A stretch of DNA of 64,000 bases. It comes from Candidatus Polarisedimenticolia bacterium. Its GTDB lineage: Bacteria > Acidobacteriota > Polarisedimenticolia > Gp22-AA2 > AA152. The position numbers and the translations under genes are program-made. This document shows positions 18,101 through 26,714 of the stretch, piece after piece. The notes below the pieces were generated by a model. The model saw only the letters and a program-made list of their open reading frames with translations. It did no database searches and was not told the origin of the DNA. Positions within the stretch are counted from its first letter, which is position 1, and each line of letters begins with the position of its first letter. The stretch lies in contig DASYRE010000046.1 of assembly GCA_036004685.1 (NCBI GenBank), positions 1 through 64,000 of the forward strand, written 5' to 3'.

Positions 18101-18748
18101 GAACCCGTAGGGGTCGGCGAGCGCCGCGAGGTTCCGATTCTCGAGATCGCCGAGAAAGATCCCCGAGATCGCGTACCCGACGAAGAAGACGACGACGCCG
18201 GCATAAGTCCACAGGAGGCTGCGGGTCAGCGTCGCCAGCGCGAAGAAGATCGCGCCGGTGATGATCACGTTGGGCAGGACGAACGCCAGCATCGAGAAAA
18301 GATAGGGCGCCAGCTGGAAGGGGCCGATGCGCTCCGGCTCTAGCCACGGCATCATGCCTCCGATCGCGACGCCGAGCAGGACGGCGATGTACACCAGCCA
18401 CGACACGACCATGGCTCCGGCGAGACGCCCGAACAGATAATCGGCCTTGCGCACCGGCAGCGAGAAGAAGATGGCGTCGGCCTGCGTCTCGAAGTCCCGG
18501 TAGACGCTGCCGGCGGCGAACGCCGTGGTCAGGAAAGTGCCGATGAGGGTCATGACCAGGAGCATCTGCATCAGCACGAAGGGAGCGTTCCGGTTGACGC
18601 TGCCAATCGCCCCGCCCACGACGATCACGTCGGTGGTCACGGCGCCGAAGGTCATCAGGAAGAACAGGATCGCGGCGATCCAGAAGAGCGGCTGGCGCAG
18701 CTGGTAGCGGATCTCGAAAGCGAAGATTCTCCAGAACATGAGGCTCAC
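15110..18748 (-). CDS. ABC-2 permease fused to M1-family aminopeptidase
   Basis: About 1,212 residues. The N-terminal ~560 residues are an ABC-2 type permease with two sets of membrane helices, opening MFWRIFAFEIRYQL. The C-terminal half is an M1 metallopeptidase domain with the zinc motif HEVAHQWW and the third ligand Glu in LLSETMSQYSALMVMEH. This fused architecture is a known but uncharacterised family. The partner ATPase gene lies immediately upstream; GTG at 18748 overlaps its stop (GTGA), with ATG at 18739 as alternative start. The two genes would form an exporter whose peptidase domain probably processes peptides at the membrane. The substrate is unknown. Confidence 0.88.
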   Translation of the reverse strand: MSLMFWRIFAFEIRYQLRQPLFWIAAILFFLMTFGAVTTDVIVVGGAIGSVNRNAPFVLMQMLLVMTLIGTFLTTAFAAGSVYRDFETQADAIFFSLPVRKADYLFGRLAGAMVVSWLVYIAVLLGVAIGGMMPWLEPERIGPFQLAPYLFSMLAFVLPNVIITGAIFFALATLTRSLLWTYAGVVVFFVGYAISGIFLGDLENRNLAALADPYGFGAFELVTRYWTVIEKNTGAMPLRGILLENRLLWLAVAAVVLVFTWARFRFTTVAGGGARRSTRRQMEAESAAAGAPAAASAPLPAAPRAFGRSAAWSQFVRQTRIETLGALRGAPFMVMLFAGLLNVFGSIYALDDIYGTKVYPVTNLMLRAIIGSFGLFLFLVLTFYSGDMVWRERNLRMSELLDALPVPTWIGWASKLCALGAIIVVMQIAVMLTCMGYQASTGYSNFEIPLYLKGLFLVGLPQFLFYAALCLFVQVLVDNKFVGWLASSLFYIAGFVLPAMRLEHHLYRFGTTPDAPYSDMNGYGHFVQPLAWFYLYWGLVCLGLVVLAHLLWVRGSEASLRLRLRVARQRLTRPAAASLVTAAAGTLAAGAFIFYNTNVLNHYRPTKTGYDRQARYEKQYRKYLRLPQPRITGVEADVDIYPETRSVAIRGRYDLENKTGAPVDRLHLSLNPDVVVRSLKPSGGKLDMEDKDLGYRIYRLEPPLAPGGRMEVTYDLAIQNRGFVNNGSRNQFVANGTFFNSADFFPHVGYSKTAELDDPTERRRRDLPPVQRFPKIDDASARADNYLSGEADWVRFATTVSTSPDQMAIAPGYLKREWTANGRRYFRYEMDSPIFDFFAYLSARYAVKRDRWHDVDIEIDYHPGHPYNVDRMIAAVKKSLDYFTTEFGPYQHHQVRIVEFPRYERFAQSFPNTIPFSESIGFIARLDDRPDAIDYVSYVTAHEVAHQWWAHQVMGGNVQGATLLSETMSQYSALMVMEHLVGPEKMRRFLKYELDRYLQGRGGERIEELPSYLVENQPYIHYRKGSLVMYALKDYVGEEPLNAALAQYVKATAFQQPPYTYSIEFLDYIQRAVPEDRRAILDDLFRKITLYENKAVAATWSKRDDGKYVVRIEVGAAKYHADGSGRETKVPMDDWIDFGVFGSRDPKGPSEGRLLALEKRHVDGSASTFEMVVDQQPVKAGIDPFNKLIDRDPDDNLVSVTQGASPARAAAR

Positions 18749-19635
18749 GCCGCCTTCTGGTTGGCGTCGCGCAGCGTGGAGAAGTAGACGTCCTCGAGGT
18801 CGGCCGAGACCTCTTCGAAGGTGGGATTGGGCCGGGCCGGCGACAGGACGTGCAGCGCCGTGCGCCCGGCCACCAGGTGGGTTGAAATCACGCTCATCTC
18901 CCGCTCGTAAGCCGCAATCTGGTCGCGCGGCACGATCTTCTTCCAGACGCGGCCGCGCAGGCTCTCGATGGCCGACTGCGGCTCGCCGCTCACCAGGACG
19001 CGCCCCGCGGCGATGATCGCCATCCGGCTGCACAGGTCGCTGACGTCCTCGACGATGTGCGTCGACAGGATGACCACGACGTTCTCGCCGATCTCGCTCA
19101 GCATGTTGTGGAAGCGGAGCCGCTCCGCCGGATCGAGCCCGGCGGTCGGCTCGTCGACGATCATCAGGCGGGGATTGCCGAGAAGCGCCTGGGCGATCCC
19201 GAAGCGCTGCTTCATCCCTCCGGAGAAGGTCCCCAGCTTCCGCTTCCGCACGTCCCAGAGGTTCGTGCGGTGCATGACCGCCTCGACGATTTCGGCGCGC
19301 TTCCGTCCGTCGACGATCCCCTTGAGGACGGCGAAATGCTCGAGCATCTCCAGGGCCGAGACCTTGGGATACAGCCCGAACTCCTGCGGCAGGTATCCGA
19401 GCGTCCGCCGCACCGCGTCCTTCTGCCGGAGGACGTCGATCTCGCCGAAGGTGATCGAGCCGGTGTCGGGCTCCTGCAGGGTGGCGATGGTGCGCATCAG
19501 CGTCGACTTGCCCGCCCCGTTCGGCCCCAGCAAGCCGAACATTCCCGCCGGGATCCGGAGCGAGACGCCTTTCAGCGCCTGGACGCCGTTGGAATAGGTC
19601 TTGGAGATGTTGTCGACGACGAGCTCCGGGGTCAT
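18745..19635 (-). CDS. ABC-2 transporter ATP-binding protein
   Basis: 296 residues. Walker A GLLGPNGAGKSTLMRT, Q-loop LPQEFGLYPKVSALE, signature FSGGMKQRFGIAQALL, Walker B LMIVDEPTAGLDP and switch His STHIVEDVSDLCSRM are all intact. The start at 19635 is fixed by GAGGAGG just upstream. It is translationally coupled to the permease/aminopeptidase fusion downstream and surely energises it. The ~75 residues after the nucleotide-binding core (ISTHLVAGRTALHVLS) match the usual C-terminal extension of bacitracin/antibiotic-type ABC-2 ATPases. Confidence 0.92.
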   Translation of the reverse strand: MTPELVVDNISKTYSNGVQALKGVSLRIPAGMFGLLGPNGAGKSTLMRTIATLQEPDTGSITFGEIDVLRQKDAVRRTLGYLPQEFGLYPKVSALEMLEHFAVLKGIVDGRKRAEIVEAVMHRTNLWDVRKRKLGTFSGGMKQRFGIAQALLGNPRLMIVDEPTAGLDPAERLRFHNMLSEIGENVVVILSTHIVEDVSDLCSRMAIIAAGRVLVSGEPQSAIESLRGRVWKKIVPRDQIAAYEREMSVISTHLVAGRTALHVLSPARPNPTFEEVSADLEDVYFSTLRDANQKAA

Positions 19636-19915
19636 GGTTCCTCCTCGCGTGTCAGGGTGACTACCTCTATTACGCATCATGGCCCGGTTCGGTTCTTGGA
19701 ATGTCCGTTTCTGGCACATGCGGGGGCCGGCTCGTCCTTCTCAAAGCATCTTATCCCAGGAGGTTACCTCTCAGGCTCGGCAAAACGGGCGCGCACGGGA
19801 GGCGGCGCCTCTCAAGGAATCCACGAACCCGCGGCGAGCCGCTGGAATGCATTGTCGGGGAGCCTGTCCTGCTGTATCCTGAGGCCTCTCGAAGCAAGCC
19901 TCAGGGAAGTGAACC

Positions 19916-22270
19916 GTGGCACGACTCCTCTCGACGCTCGTGCTGGTCGTGGGCTGGTCGGTGATCCCGTCCTTCGCCCAGACCGACACCTCGGCACCCA
20001 ACCTGGCCGGGTTCTCCTTCTCGCCGGCCTCCATCGACACGACCGACGCCTCCCGGACGGTGACCGTCACGTTCCACGTGACCGACAACCTGTCCGGAGT
20101 CGCGTCGGCCCGCGCCATCTTCGCGAACCGGGACGTGCCTTCCGAGCCGCTCGGCTGCGAGAGCGCGGCGCCGCAGAGCGGCACGGCGCTGGACGGCACC
20201 TACGTCTGCCAGGTGACCTTCCCGCGGTTCTCGTCTTCCGGGACCTGGCAGGTCTCCACGGTCGAATTGGTCGACCAGGCTTCGAACCAGACACTCCTGT
20301 CGACGGCGGCGCTTGCCGGCATGGGGTTTCCCACCGATCTGCAGGTCTGGAGCGCCCCCGACACGGCGCCTCCGCTGCTCACCGGATTCAACTTCGTTCC
20401 CCGGGCGGCGGACGCCTCCCAGGGACCGGTCACCGTGCAGGCTTCCTTTCACGCGACGGACGACCGGTCGGGAATCGCCTGGGCCAAGGTGACCTTCGTC
20501 GGCCCCCCGCCGGCGGGGACCGTGCTCGGCTGCACCGGCCAGGCGGTGACGGGAGGGGAGCCGGCGCTCGACGTGGTTCTGGTGTGCAACGCCGTGCTTC
20601 CCCAGGGTTCGGCGCCGGGTGTGTGGACGGTCTATGCGGTCGAGACGCAGGATGCGGCGGGCAACCTTTACCAGGTACAGACGTCCAATCTTCCCGGGCT
20701 GGGATTCCCTTCCGAGCTGAACGTCACGACGCAGCCGGACGTCACTCCCCCGAGCCTCAGCGGTTTCTCCTTGAGTCCCTCGGCCGTCGACGCCGAGGCG
20801 GGCGGGACGGCGACCCGACTGAGCTTCACCGCCGCCGACGACTTGAGCGGCGTCGCTTCGGTGGCGGCGGTTCTCGTCTCTCCCGGCTCCTCGCCGCAGA
20901 GCCGGAGCTGCGCGAGCACGCTGCCGGACAGCAGCCCTTCCCTGAGCGGAGCCTATCATTGCGACCTCGCGTTTCCGGCCGATTCTCCCGAAGGCGTGTG
21001 GAAAATCTCCCAGGTCGTGGTGAGCGACGCCGCGGCGCACAATCGGACCTATGCGACCGCCGATCTTTCGCTATCCGGCTTCCCGGTGGATCTGTCGGTT
21101 GGATTCCTCCCAGGGGCGCCGCGCGCCCTCGTCGAGCAGCCCGCCGGCGGCCTCTCGATCCGCGGCGACAGCCTCACCGTCGCCGCTCGTCTGGCGCAGG
21201 GAAGCCCGGCGGGGATATCGGCGACGGCGGGGGTGCGCTTCGAATATCGCTCGCTTCCCTTCGGCAGCTTCGCCGCGATTCCGGCCAAGGACGCCACGCA
21301 GCCCAATCCCGACACGACCTATCCCTACGTCATCCACTGGGATCTCGCGGCCGTGGCCGACGGCGACTACGAGCTGCGCGCCGTCGCCCACGGCGGGTCC
21401 GGAGCGCCGGATCCGTCCCCCGTTCCCATCACCGTCCACGTGACGGCCGGCGGCTCCGACATCGAGGAGCATGTGAATGCCCAGGGCCTGCAGGAGAGCC
21501 GGACGGCGGCGGGCTTGGAGACGGTCACGGCGGCCTCGGGAAGCCGGGCGCCTCGCGGCGGCATGACGGCGTGCGAGTTCCCCGCAGGATCCCTGGAGGC
21601 GCCCGCGGACACGATCAAGATCGTCCATCCCGATCCGGCCGTCGAGGCGGCGAAGCTGGAGCAGCCGGCGCAGAGCATCGGCGTCTTCGTCGACGTCGCG
21701 CTCGAGAGCGGGCAGACGGACCTGGCCCAGGGGCTGCAGGCAGCTCTCGACATCGGCTATCCCGACGCCGACGGGAACGGCCTGGTGGACGGTACCGCGG
21801 TCCGCGAGCAGGATCTGGAGCTGGCGCGCCTCGACACGGTTCTCGACCGCTACGTCCCGATGCCGCCCTGGGCGGTCCTCACGGAGCACAACCGGGTGCG
21901 CGGCTCGATCGTCAGGACCGGCCGGTTCGCCCTGATCGCCCCCGTGGAGGCGAAGATCCGGTTCCTGTCCGACGTCACGACGCTCACCTGGGATCCTCTG
22001 AGCGAAGCTTCGAGCTACCACGTCTATCGCGGGGCCCTGACGCTGCTTCGCGACACGAACGCCGACGGCCTGCCCGATGGGGGCTACGGCGAGTGCCGGG
22101 ACTTTCTCGATCCGGTCCAGACCGATCTGGTCTTCTCGGACGCGGGGACTCCCGCCGGTTCTGGAGCCGGCTGGTTTTACCTGGTGACCTTCCAGACGCC
22201 CGGCGGCGAGAAAGGCGCGGGAAACACGAGCCAGGGGCTGACCCGAACCCTGGTCCCAGCGTGCCCGTGA
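19916..22270 (+). CDS. Secreted three-repeat Ig-like protein
   Basis: 784 residues with a signal peptide (LLSTLVLVVGWSVIPSFA). Three tandem repeats of about 118 residues follow, from about residues 22, 150 and 273. Each opens D-x-x-x-P-x-L-x-GF-x-x-x-P, has T-D-D-x-S-G-[VI]-A, and two conserved Cys, then ends GFP-x-[DE]-L-x-V. They look like bacterial Ig-like (cadherin-like) domains. Another Ig-like unit covers ~390-515. The C-terminal ~90 residues form an FN3-like module beginning LTWDPLSEASSYHVYRG and ending in ACP. Probable cell-surface or extracellular structural protein. GTG start with AGGGAAG. It is convergent with the protease gene. Confidence 0.75.
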   Translation: MARLLSTLVLVVGWSVIPSFAQTDTSAPNLAGFSFSPASIDTTDASRTVTVTFHVTDNLSGVASARAIFANRDVPSEPLGCESAAPQSGTALDGTYVCQVTFPRFSSSGTWQVSTVELVDQASNQTLLSTAALAGMGFPTDLQVWSAPDTAPPLLTGFNFVPRAADASQGPVTVQASFHATDDRSGIAWAKVTFVGPPPAGTVLGCTGQAVTGGEPALDVVLVCNAVLPQGSAPGVWTVYAVETQDAAGNLYQVQTSNLPGLGFPSELNVTTQPDVTPPSLSGFSLSPSAVDAEAGGTATRLSFTAADDLSGVASVAAVLVSPGSSPQSRSCASTLPDSSPSLSGAYHCDLAFPADSPEGVWKISQVVVSDAAAHNRTYATADLSLSGFPVDLSVGFLPGAPRALVEQPAGGLSIRGDSLTVAARLAQGSPAGISATAGVRFEYRSLPFGSFAAIPAKDATQPNPDTTYPYVIHWDLAAVADGDYELRAVAHGGSGAPDPSPVPITVHVTAGGSDIEEHVNAQGLQESRTAAGLETVTAASGSRAPRGGMTACEFPAGSLEAPADTIKIVHPDPAVEAAKLEQPAQSIGVFVDVALESGQTDLAQGLQAALDIGYPDADGNGLVDGTAVREQDLELARLDTVLDRYVPMPPWAVLTEHNRVRGSIVRTGRFALIAPVEAKIRFLSDVTTLTWDPLSEASSYHVYRGALTLLRDTNADGLPDGGYGECRDFLDPVQTDLVFSDAGTPAGSGAGWFYLVTFQTPGGEKGAGNTSQGLTRTLVPACP

Positions 22271-22288
22271 CTCGGCTGCTCCAACCAC

Positions 22289-22320
22289 AAAAAAAAGGCG
22301 CGGAGCCGGAGCTCCGCGCC
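22289..22320 (-). terminator. Rho-independent terminator of the S8 protease gene
   Basis: The perfect 10-bp stem GGCGCGGAGC/GCTCCGCGCC (22297-22306 with 22311-22320) has a 4-base loop. On the minus strand it is followed by eight T (22296-22289). It lies 19 bases past the protease stop codon. On the plus strand only two T follow, so it may also slow transcription from the convergent gene. Confidence 0.9.
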
Positions 22321-22338
22321 TTCCCCTGCCGCAATGGC

Positions 22339-24684
22339 TCAGTGGATCACGTTGCCGTCGGCGGTGACTCTCAGCTCATACTTGTCGTCGATCGAGTTCA
22401 CCTGGAACCCGAACATGAGGACCTGCCAGCTGCCCGCCTTGGGATTCGCAATCACCACACGCTCCGGGTCGCTCAACGTCGCCCCGGCCGTGCTCATGAC
22501 TCCGTCAGGATCCACGAGGACCATGTCGATGTCGTTGGTGGGGTAGTGCGAATAGCCCTCACGCCACAGAAGACGGAATTCGGCCGAGGCGACTCCGGTC
22601 GGCATCGTCACGGTGCGGGTGAGGACGTCGCCTTGAAGGATCTTCCCCTGCTCGGTGAGCTGCGGAAGGGGATCGACCACGGAGACGATGGAGATGTCCG
22701 CGCTGACGTCGCCGGCGTTCGTCCAGTCGCCATTCGGCGTGATGCGGATCAGACCGAATTCGGGATTGTTGAGCACCCACTGGCCGCCCTTGGTGAAGGT
22801 CTGGACGAAGTAGCCGGTGGTCCCCGACTGGCGGGAGGTCTTGGCCTTGTGGATCGTGAGGAAGATGTCGTCTCCGAACAGGGCGTTCTGCTGAGAGGGC
22901 GGCAGCGAGGCCGCGAAGTTGGACAGGGTAACGATCACTTGCGCTGTGTTCGGCGTTACCTCGTAGATGATCTCGCCGCGCTGCCCGGGCCTCAACGGCC
23001 CGACCGACTGCGCCACGGTGCCGTTGGCGACCGGCAGGCCGGCGATCAACGTGACGTTGCTCTTCACACTTTTTGACGGCGTGGGCCAGGTGGGCAGGGC
23101 GTCCGGCACGTTGCCGGCCGCCAGCATCGCCCGCGCCGCGCCGGCGTCCACGAAGCCGAGCCCCTGATCCTGCGGGCCCGAGCTGTCTCCCAGCAGGTTG
23201 GGATTGGCCGAGGCAACGATGGCATTGTGGATCTGCCGCGCCGTGGCGGCCGGGAACGCCTGGCGCAGGACCGCCGCGATGCCGGCCACCGTCGGCGAGC
23301 TGAAGCTGGTGCCGCCCGCGAAGCTGATGCCGTTGACGGTCGTCGCGAACCCCTGGCCGTAGCTCCAGTCGCCGTTGGCGCTCACGTCCGGACCGCGGGT
23401 CCCATCGGCGTTGGGGCCGCGCGAGCTGAACGACGCGGTCTGGACGTGGGTCGTGGGCCGGTAGAAGCGGCCGATCCCAAGGCCGAACTGGAGATCGCGG
23501 ACGATGCGCTCATAACCGGCGATGCTGGAGGCGCCCACCGAGATGGACGAGAAGGAGCTGGCGGGGCTGCCGGAGGTCAAGCCGGAGGGACCCGCGTTGC
23601 CCGCGGAGGTGGCGACGACGATGTCGTGATCGAGCAGCGCGTCGACGGCGGTATCGAAGATGTCGTGCCCCGAGAAGAGCGTGGGACCGCCCAGGCTCAT
23701 GTTGACCACCTGGATCTTCACTCCTCCGGGAACTCCCGTGTCGTACATGGTGCGCAGATCAATGGCGCGATCGATGGCCGCCAGGATGGCCGACGTGGAG
23801 CAGCCGCCGTCGCAGACCCGCATCGCGTAGATGCTGGAAAGCGGCGCCGAGCCGATCATCGGGATGCGGTTCGGCAGGATGATGGCGCCCGGCAGGTAGG
23901 CGTTCGTGGCCCGGAAGAACGTGCTGGCCGTGTTGAAGCTGAAGACCACGTTGGCGGAGATCATCCCGGCGACGAAGGTTCCGTGCCCGTCGTTGGCGAA
24001 GTTCGAGCAGCCCTTCGCGTCGCCGATGAAATCCTCGCAGCCGATCACCGAGCCGTCGAGCGACAAGTGAGGGAACCCCGGACGGATGCCGGAATCGATC
24101 ACGCCGACGACGATTCCCTGTCCCGCAAAGCCGTCGGCATGGAGGACGCCGACTCCGGTCGTCGCGTTGTTGATCAAGTAGGCATCCGGATTCGCGGCCG
24201 CGAAGGCGGGAAGATCGGCCGACGCGATGACCTCGCTGGACTCAATGGCCACGTTCTTGACGTCCGACGCGGAAGCCAGCGCGCCGTCGCGCAGCGCCAG
24301 ATTGTCCACCGGATCCGGCAACGGAACCTTGAGGTCCTTGGAAATCTTGCCAGGGCCGGTGAGCACGCTCAGACTTTCGATGGCGGACTTCGGAATGCGC
24401 GCGGCGATGCCGTTGAAGTTCCGGTATTGCCGCGTGACCGTCCCCCCGGCCGCCACAACGGCCTCGATCACGGGGCTGTACGGCTTGGAGACGTCCAACA
24501 GGACCGCGTCCATCCCGTCGCTGTCGGACTTGGCGGCGCCGCCTCCTCCTCCGCCGTCATCGGTGGGCTTGAGAAACCGCGGCCTTTCGACCGCTTGGGG
24601 AATCCCAATCGTGGCGGCGATGTTAGCGAGAACCAGCAACACACACAGGCCGAGCCACAGTGATCTTCGGCGCACAAGCTTCAT
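22339..24684 (-). CDS. Secreted subtilisin-like (S8) serine protease
   Basis: 781 residues. Signal peptide (LWLGLCVLLVLANIAATIG), a propeptide-like region to about residue 170, then the S8 domain. Catalytic Asp is in GIVVGVIDSGIRPG, His in NDGHGTFVAGM and Ser in GGTSFSSPTVAG, with the oxyanion Asn in TSAGNAGP. After the catalytic domain a ~230-residue beta-rich tail ends with a P-domain-like/pre-peptidase module (DIDMVLVDPDGV; SWQVLMFGF). The AAGGAGG site supports the start. Exported protease, presumably for extracellular protein degradation. Six Gly in a row near residue 45 form a flexible linker. Confidence 0.92.
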   Translation of the reverse strand: MKLVRRRSLWLGLCVLLVLANIAATIGIPQAVERPRFLKPTDDGGGGGGAAKSDSDGMDAVLLDVSKPYSPVIEAVVAAGGTVTRQYRNFNGIAARIPKSAIESLSVLTGPGKISKDLKVPLPDPVDNLALRDGALASASDVKNVAIESSEVIASADLPAFAAANPDAYLINNATTGVGVLHADGFAGQGIVVGVIDSGIRPGFPHLSLDGSVIGCEDFIGDAKGCSNFANDGHGTFVAGMISANVVFSFNTASTFFRATNAYLPGAIILPNRIPMIGSAPLSSIYAMRVCDGGCSTSAILAAIDRAIDLRTMYDTGVPGGVKIQVVNMSLGGPTLFSGHDIFDTAVDALLDHDIVVATSAGNAGPSGLTSGSPASSFSSISVGASSIAGYERIVRDLQFGLGIGRFYRPTTHVQTASFSSRGPNADGTRGPDVSANGDWSYGQGFATTVNGISFAGGTSFSSPTVAGIAAVLRQAFPAATARQIHNAIVASANPNLLGDSSGPQDQGLGFVDAGAARAMLAAGNVPDALPTWPTPSKSVKSNVTLIAGLPVANGTVAQSVGPLRPGQRGEIIYEVTPNTAQVIVTLSNFAASLPPSQQNALFGDDIFLTIHKAKTSRQSGTTGYFVQTFTKGGQWVLNNPEFGLIRITPNGDWTNAGDVSADISIVSVVDPLPQLTEQGKILQGDVLTRTVTMPTGVASAEFRLLWREGYSHYPTNDIDMVLVDPDGVMSTAGATLSDPERVVIANPKAGSWQVLMFGFQVNSIDDKYELRVTADGNVIH

Positions 24685-25331
24685 GGGGCCTCCTTGGCCT
24701 AGGGGAAGAAGGGCGAGGGGAGCGGCGATTTCAACTTGGAAGCACGAGGATCCGTGAACAAATCCCGGAGAGCCGGTCGAGCCATGGGCGATGATTCACG
24801 AGACATACGAAGCCTGACCGGGCCTGGGTACGCCCCGCGCGAAAATCCTTACAGATGGCGCCGCGGAGTAATGCCACGGCGCAGCATGGCGACGAGCGCG
24901 AGAGAGTGGCTTTAATCCGCTTTCGTATACCCGCCCGAGGCCGGTTTGTCAAGGACGAAAAAGCCCGTAGTCATTGGCCGCTTCGCATCTGGAACGTCGC
25001 AAAGACCCCGTTCGGCTGGTCGGGATCCGCTTTTACCCCCGCGGCTGGAGGTCGTCCCGGCAGGCCGGGGTCGAAGCGCTCGTTGAGGATGAGGATGGGG
25101 AGCGGAAGGCGGCGAGGTCAAAGAGCCGGAAAGGCGTAGGTCACGGCGGGCGTGCTCCAGCCGACCCGCCGCGACGCCGAGGACGTTCGAGCCTCTCCAA
25201 TCCGGGCTCCGTGTCGCCAAGCCCAGGCGGCTTCAAATGACCGCATGTGACGCAGCCGAGCTGGGTGTGCCGGGACGGAGCGGCCCTTCTTGGGATCGGA
25301 ATGGGCCATAATTCAGGGGGATCGCACCTAA
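24685..25331. other. Gene-poor region with possible decayed ORF
   Basis: 647 bases between divergent genes. On the minus strand around 25080-24973 one frame reads LILNERFDPGLPGRPPAAG and ends FATFQMRSGQ then stop, protein-like in composition, but it is cut by a stop upstream and lacks a start. The neighbouring frame upstream ends in WSTPAVTYAFPAL. This could be a frameshifted relic, but I cannot name a family. GGGCCATAAT at 25303-25312 contains a -10-like CATAAT for the amine oxidase gene. Confidence 0.35.
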
Positions 25332-26714
25332 ATGGCGACGCGGCACGCGGCGATCCGGGATGGGAGATCGAACCTGGCAGCACAGCGGATTGACGTCGCG
25401 GTCGTGGGAGCGGGAGCCGCGGGGCTGGCGGCCGCCTCGCAGCTGCGAGGCAAGGGCCTGCGCGTCGAAGTGCTCGAGGCGCGCGGGCGGATCGGCGGGC
25501 GCATCTTCACGCACCGCGACGAGCGAGCGCCCTTCCCCGTCGAGCTGGGGGCGGAGTTCGTCCATGGCGACGCTCCCGAAACGTCGCGGATCCTGGAGCG
25601 CGCCCGTCTCTCGGCCTGCGAGGTGCGCGGGGAGCACTGGCTTGCCCAAAGCGGCGCGCTGCGGCGGACGAGCTTCTGGAAGGGAGTCGACCGCGTCTTG
25701 CGGCGGATCGATCCGAACGACGACGACGAATCGGTCGCCGCGTTTCTGGCGCGGAAGCCGGGAGGTCGGTCGCTCGCCCGCCAGCGCCGCGCCGCCCGGG
25801 AATTCGTCCAGGGGTTCTACGCCGCCGATCCGGAGCGCCTCAGCGCCCATTCCGTCGCCGCCGGCGACGACGAGAGCCCGAGCGAGGCGGCTTCGCATGC
25901 CGCGCGCCTCGTCGAGGGATACGACTGCGTTGCCGCCCGGCTGGCTCGGGGTCTTGGCGCGCGGCTTCATCTCCGGGCGAGCGTCACCGAAATCGCCTGG
26001 GAGCGCGGCGGCGCCGAGCTGACCGTCCGATCGAGATCGGGCCGGACCCGGCGGATCGCGGCGCGCTGCGCCATCCTCACCGTGCCCCTCGGCGTCCTCC
26101 AGGCGCGAGGGGACGAGCCGGGAGGCATCCGCTTCCGTCCGGATCCGCCCTACATCCGGCGGGCTCTCGGCGCGCTCGCCATGGGCTCCGTCATGCGTCT
26201 GGCGTTCTGGGTGAAGGAATTCCCGTGGCAGCGCGCCGCCGCAGCCTCGCGAGACCTCCAGCTCGACCATCTCAGCTTCCTGCACCTGAAGCGCGATCCG
26301 TTCCGCGTCTGGTGGACCGCCTATCCACTGCGCCGCCCGGTGATGGTGGCGTGGAGCGGGGGGCCGCCGGCCGCCGAACTGTCGCGGCGGAGCCGCCCGG
26401 AGGTCGAATCGATCGCGCTGCGCAGCCTGGCGGAGGGGCTGGGCGTCTCGATCCGGCGGGTCTCGTCGTGCGTCAAGGAGATCTGGACCCACAACTGGGA
26501 CGCCGATCCGTACGCGCGCGGCGCCTACAGCTATCCTCTGGTGGGCGGCTCGGAGGCGGCGAAGTCCCTGGCGAGACCGGTAGAATCGACTCTTTTCTTC
26601 GCGGGCGAGGCGACCGATCCCGAAGCAGCGGGCACGGTCGAGGGAGCGATCGCGACCGGTTTGCGGGCGGCCCGGCAGGTGAGCGCCCTGTTCCGGCGGA
26701 AGGCGGGCGCATGA
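25332..26714 (+). CDS. FAD-dependent amine oxidase family protein
   Basis: 460 residues of the flavin monoamine oxidase/NAD(P)-binding Rossmann superfamily. Dinucleotide motif VAVVGAGAAGLAAASQLRG near residue 22, followed by the acidic ribose-binding VEVLEARGRIGGR; conserved VELGAEFVHG; and the C-terminal FAD clamp FFAGEATDPEAAGTVEGAI. It would oxidise an amine with O2 or another acceptor; the substrate cannot be read. No signal peptide, so cytoplasmic. A purine-rich GGGGGATCG precedes the ATG. It overlaps the DUF2071 gene by 4 bases (ATGA), a sign of translational coupling. Confidence 0.88.
   Translation: MATRHAAIRDGRSNLAAQRIDVAVVGAGAAGLAAASQLRGKGLRVEVLEARGRIGGRIFTHRDERAPFPVELGAEFVHGDAPETSRILERARLSACEVRGEHWLAQSGALRRTSFWKGVDRVLRRIDPNDDDESVAAFLARKPGGRSLARQRRAAREFVQGFYAADPERLSAHSVAAGDDESPSEAASHAARLVEGYDCVAARLARGLGARLHLRASVTEIAWERGGAELTVRSRSGRTRRIAARCAILTVPLGVLQARGDEPGGIRFRPDPPYIRRALGALAMGSVMRLAFWVKEFPWQRAAAASRDLQLDHLSFLHLKRDPFRVWWTAYPLRRPVMVAWSGGPPAAELSRRSRPEVESIALRSLAEGLGVSIRRVSSCVKEIWTHNWDADPYARGAYSYPLVGGSEAAKSLARPVESTLFFAGEATDPEAAGTVEGAIATGLRAARQVSALFRRKAGA

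Noticed and set aside
19057-23076. Very long plus-strand ORF (1,339 codons) across the ABC, repeat-protein and protease region
   Set aside because: Arises from high GC; runs across real genes on both strands and has no domain of its own.
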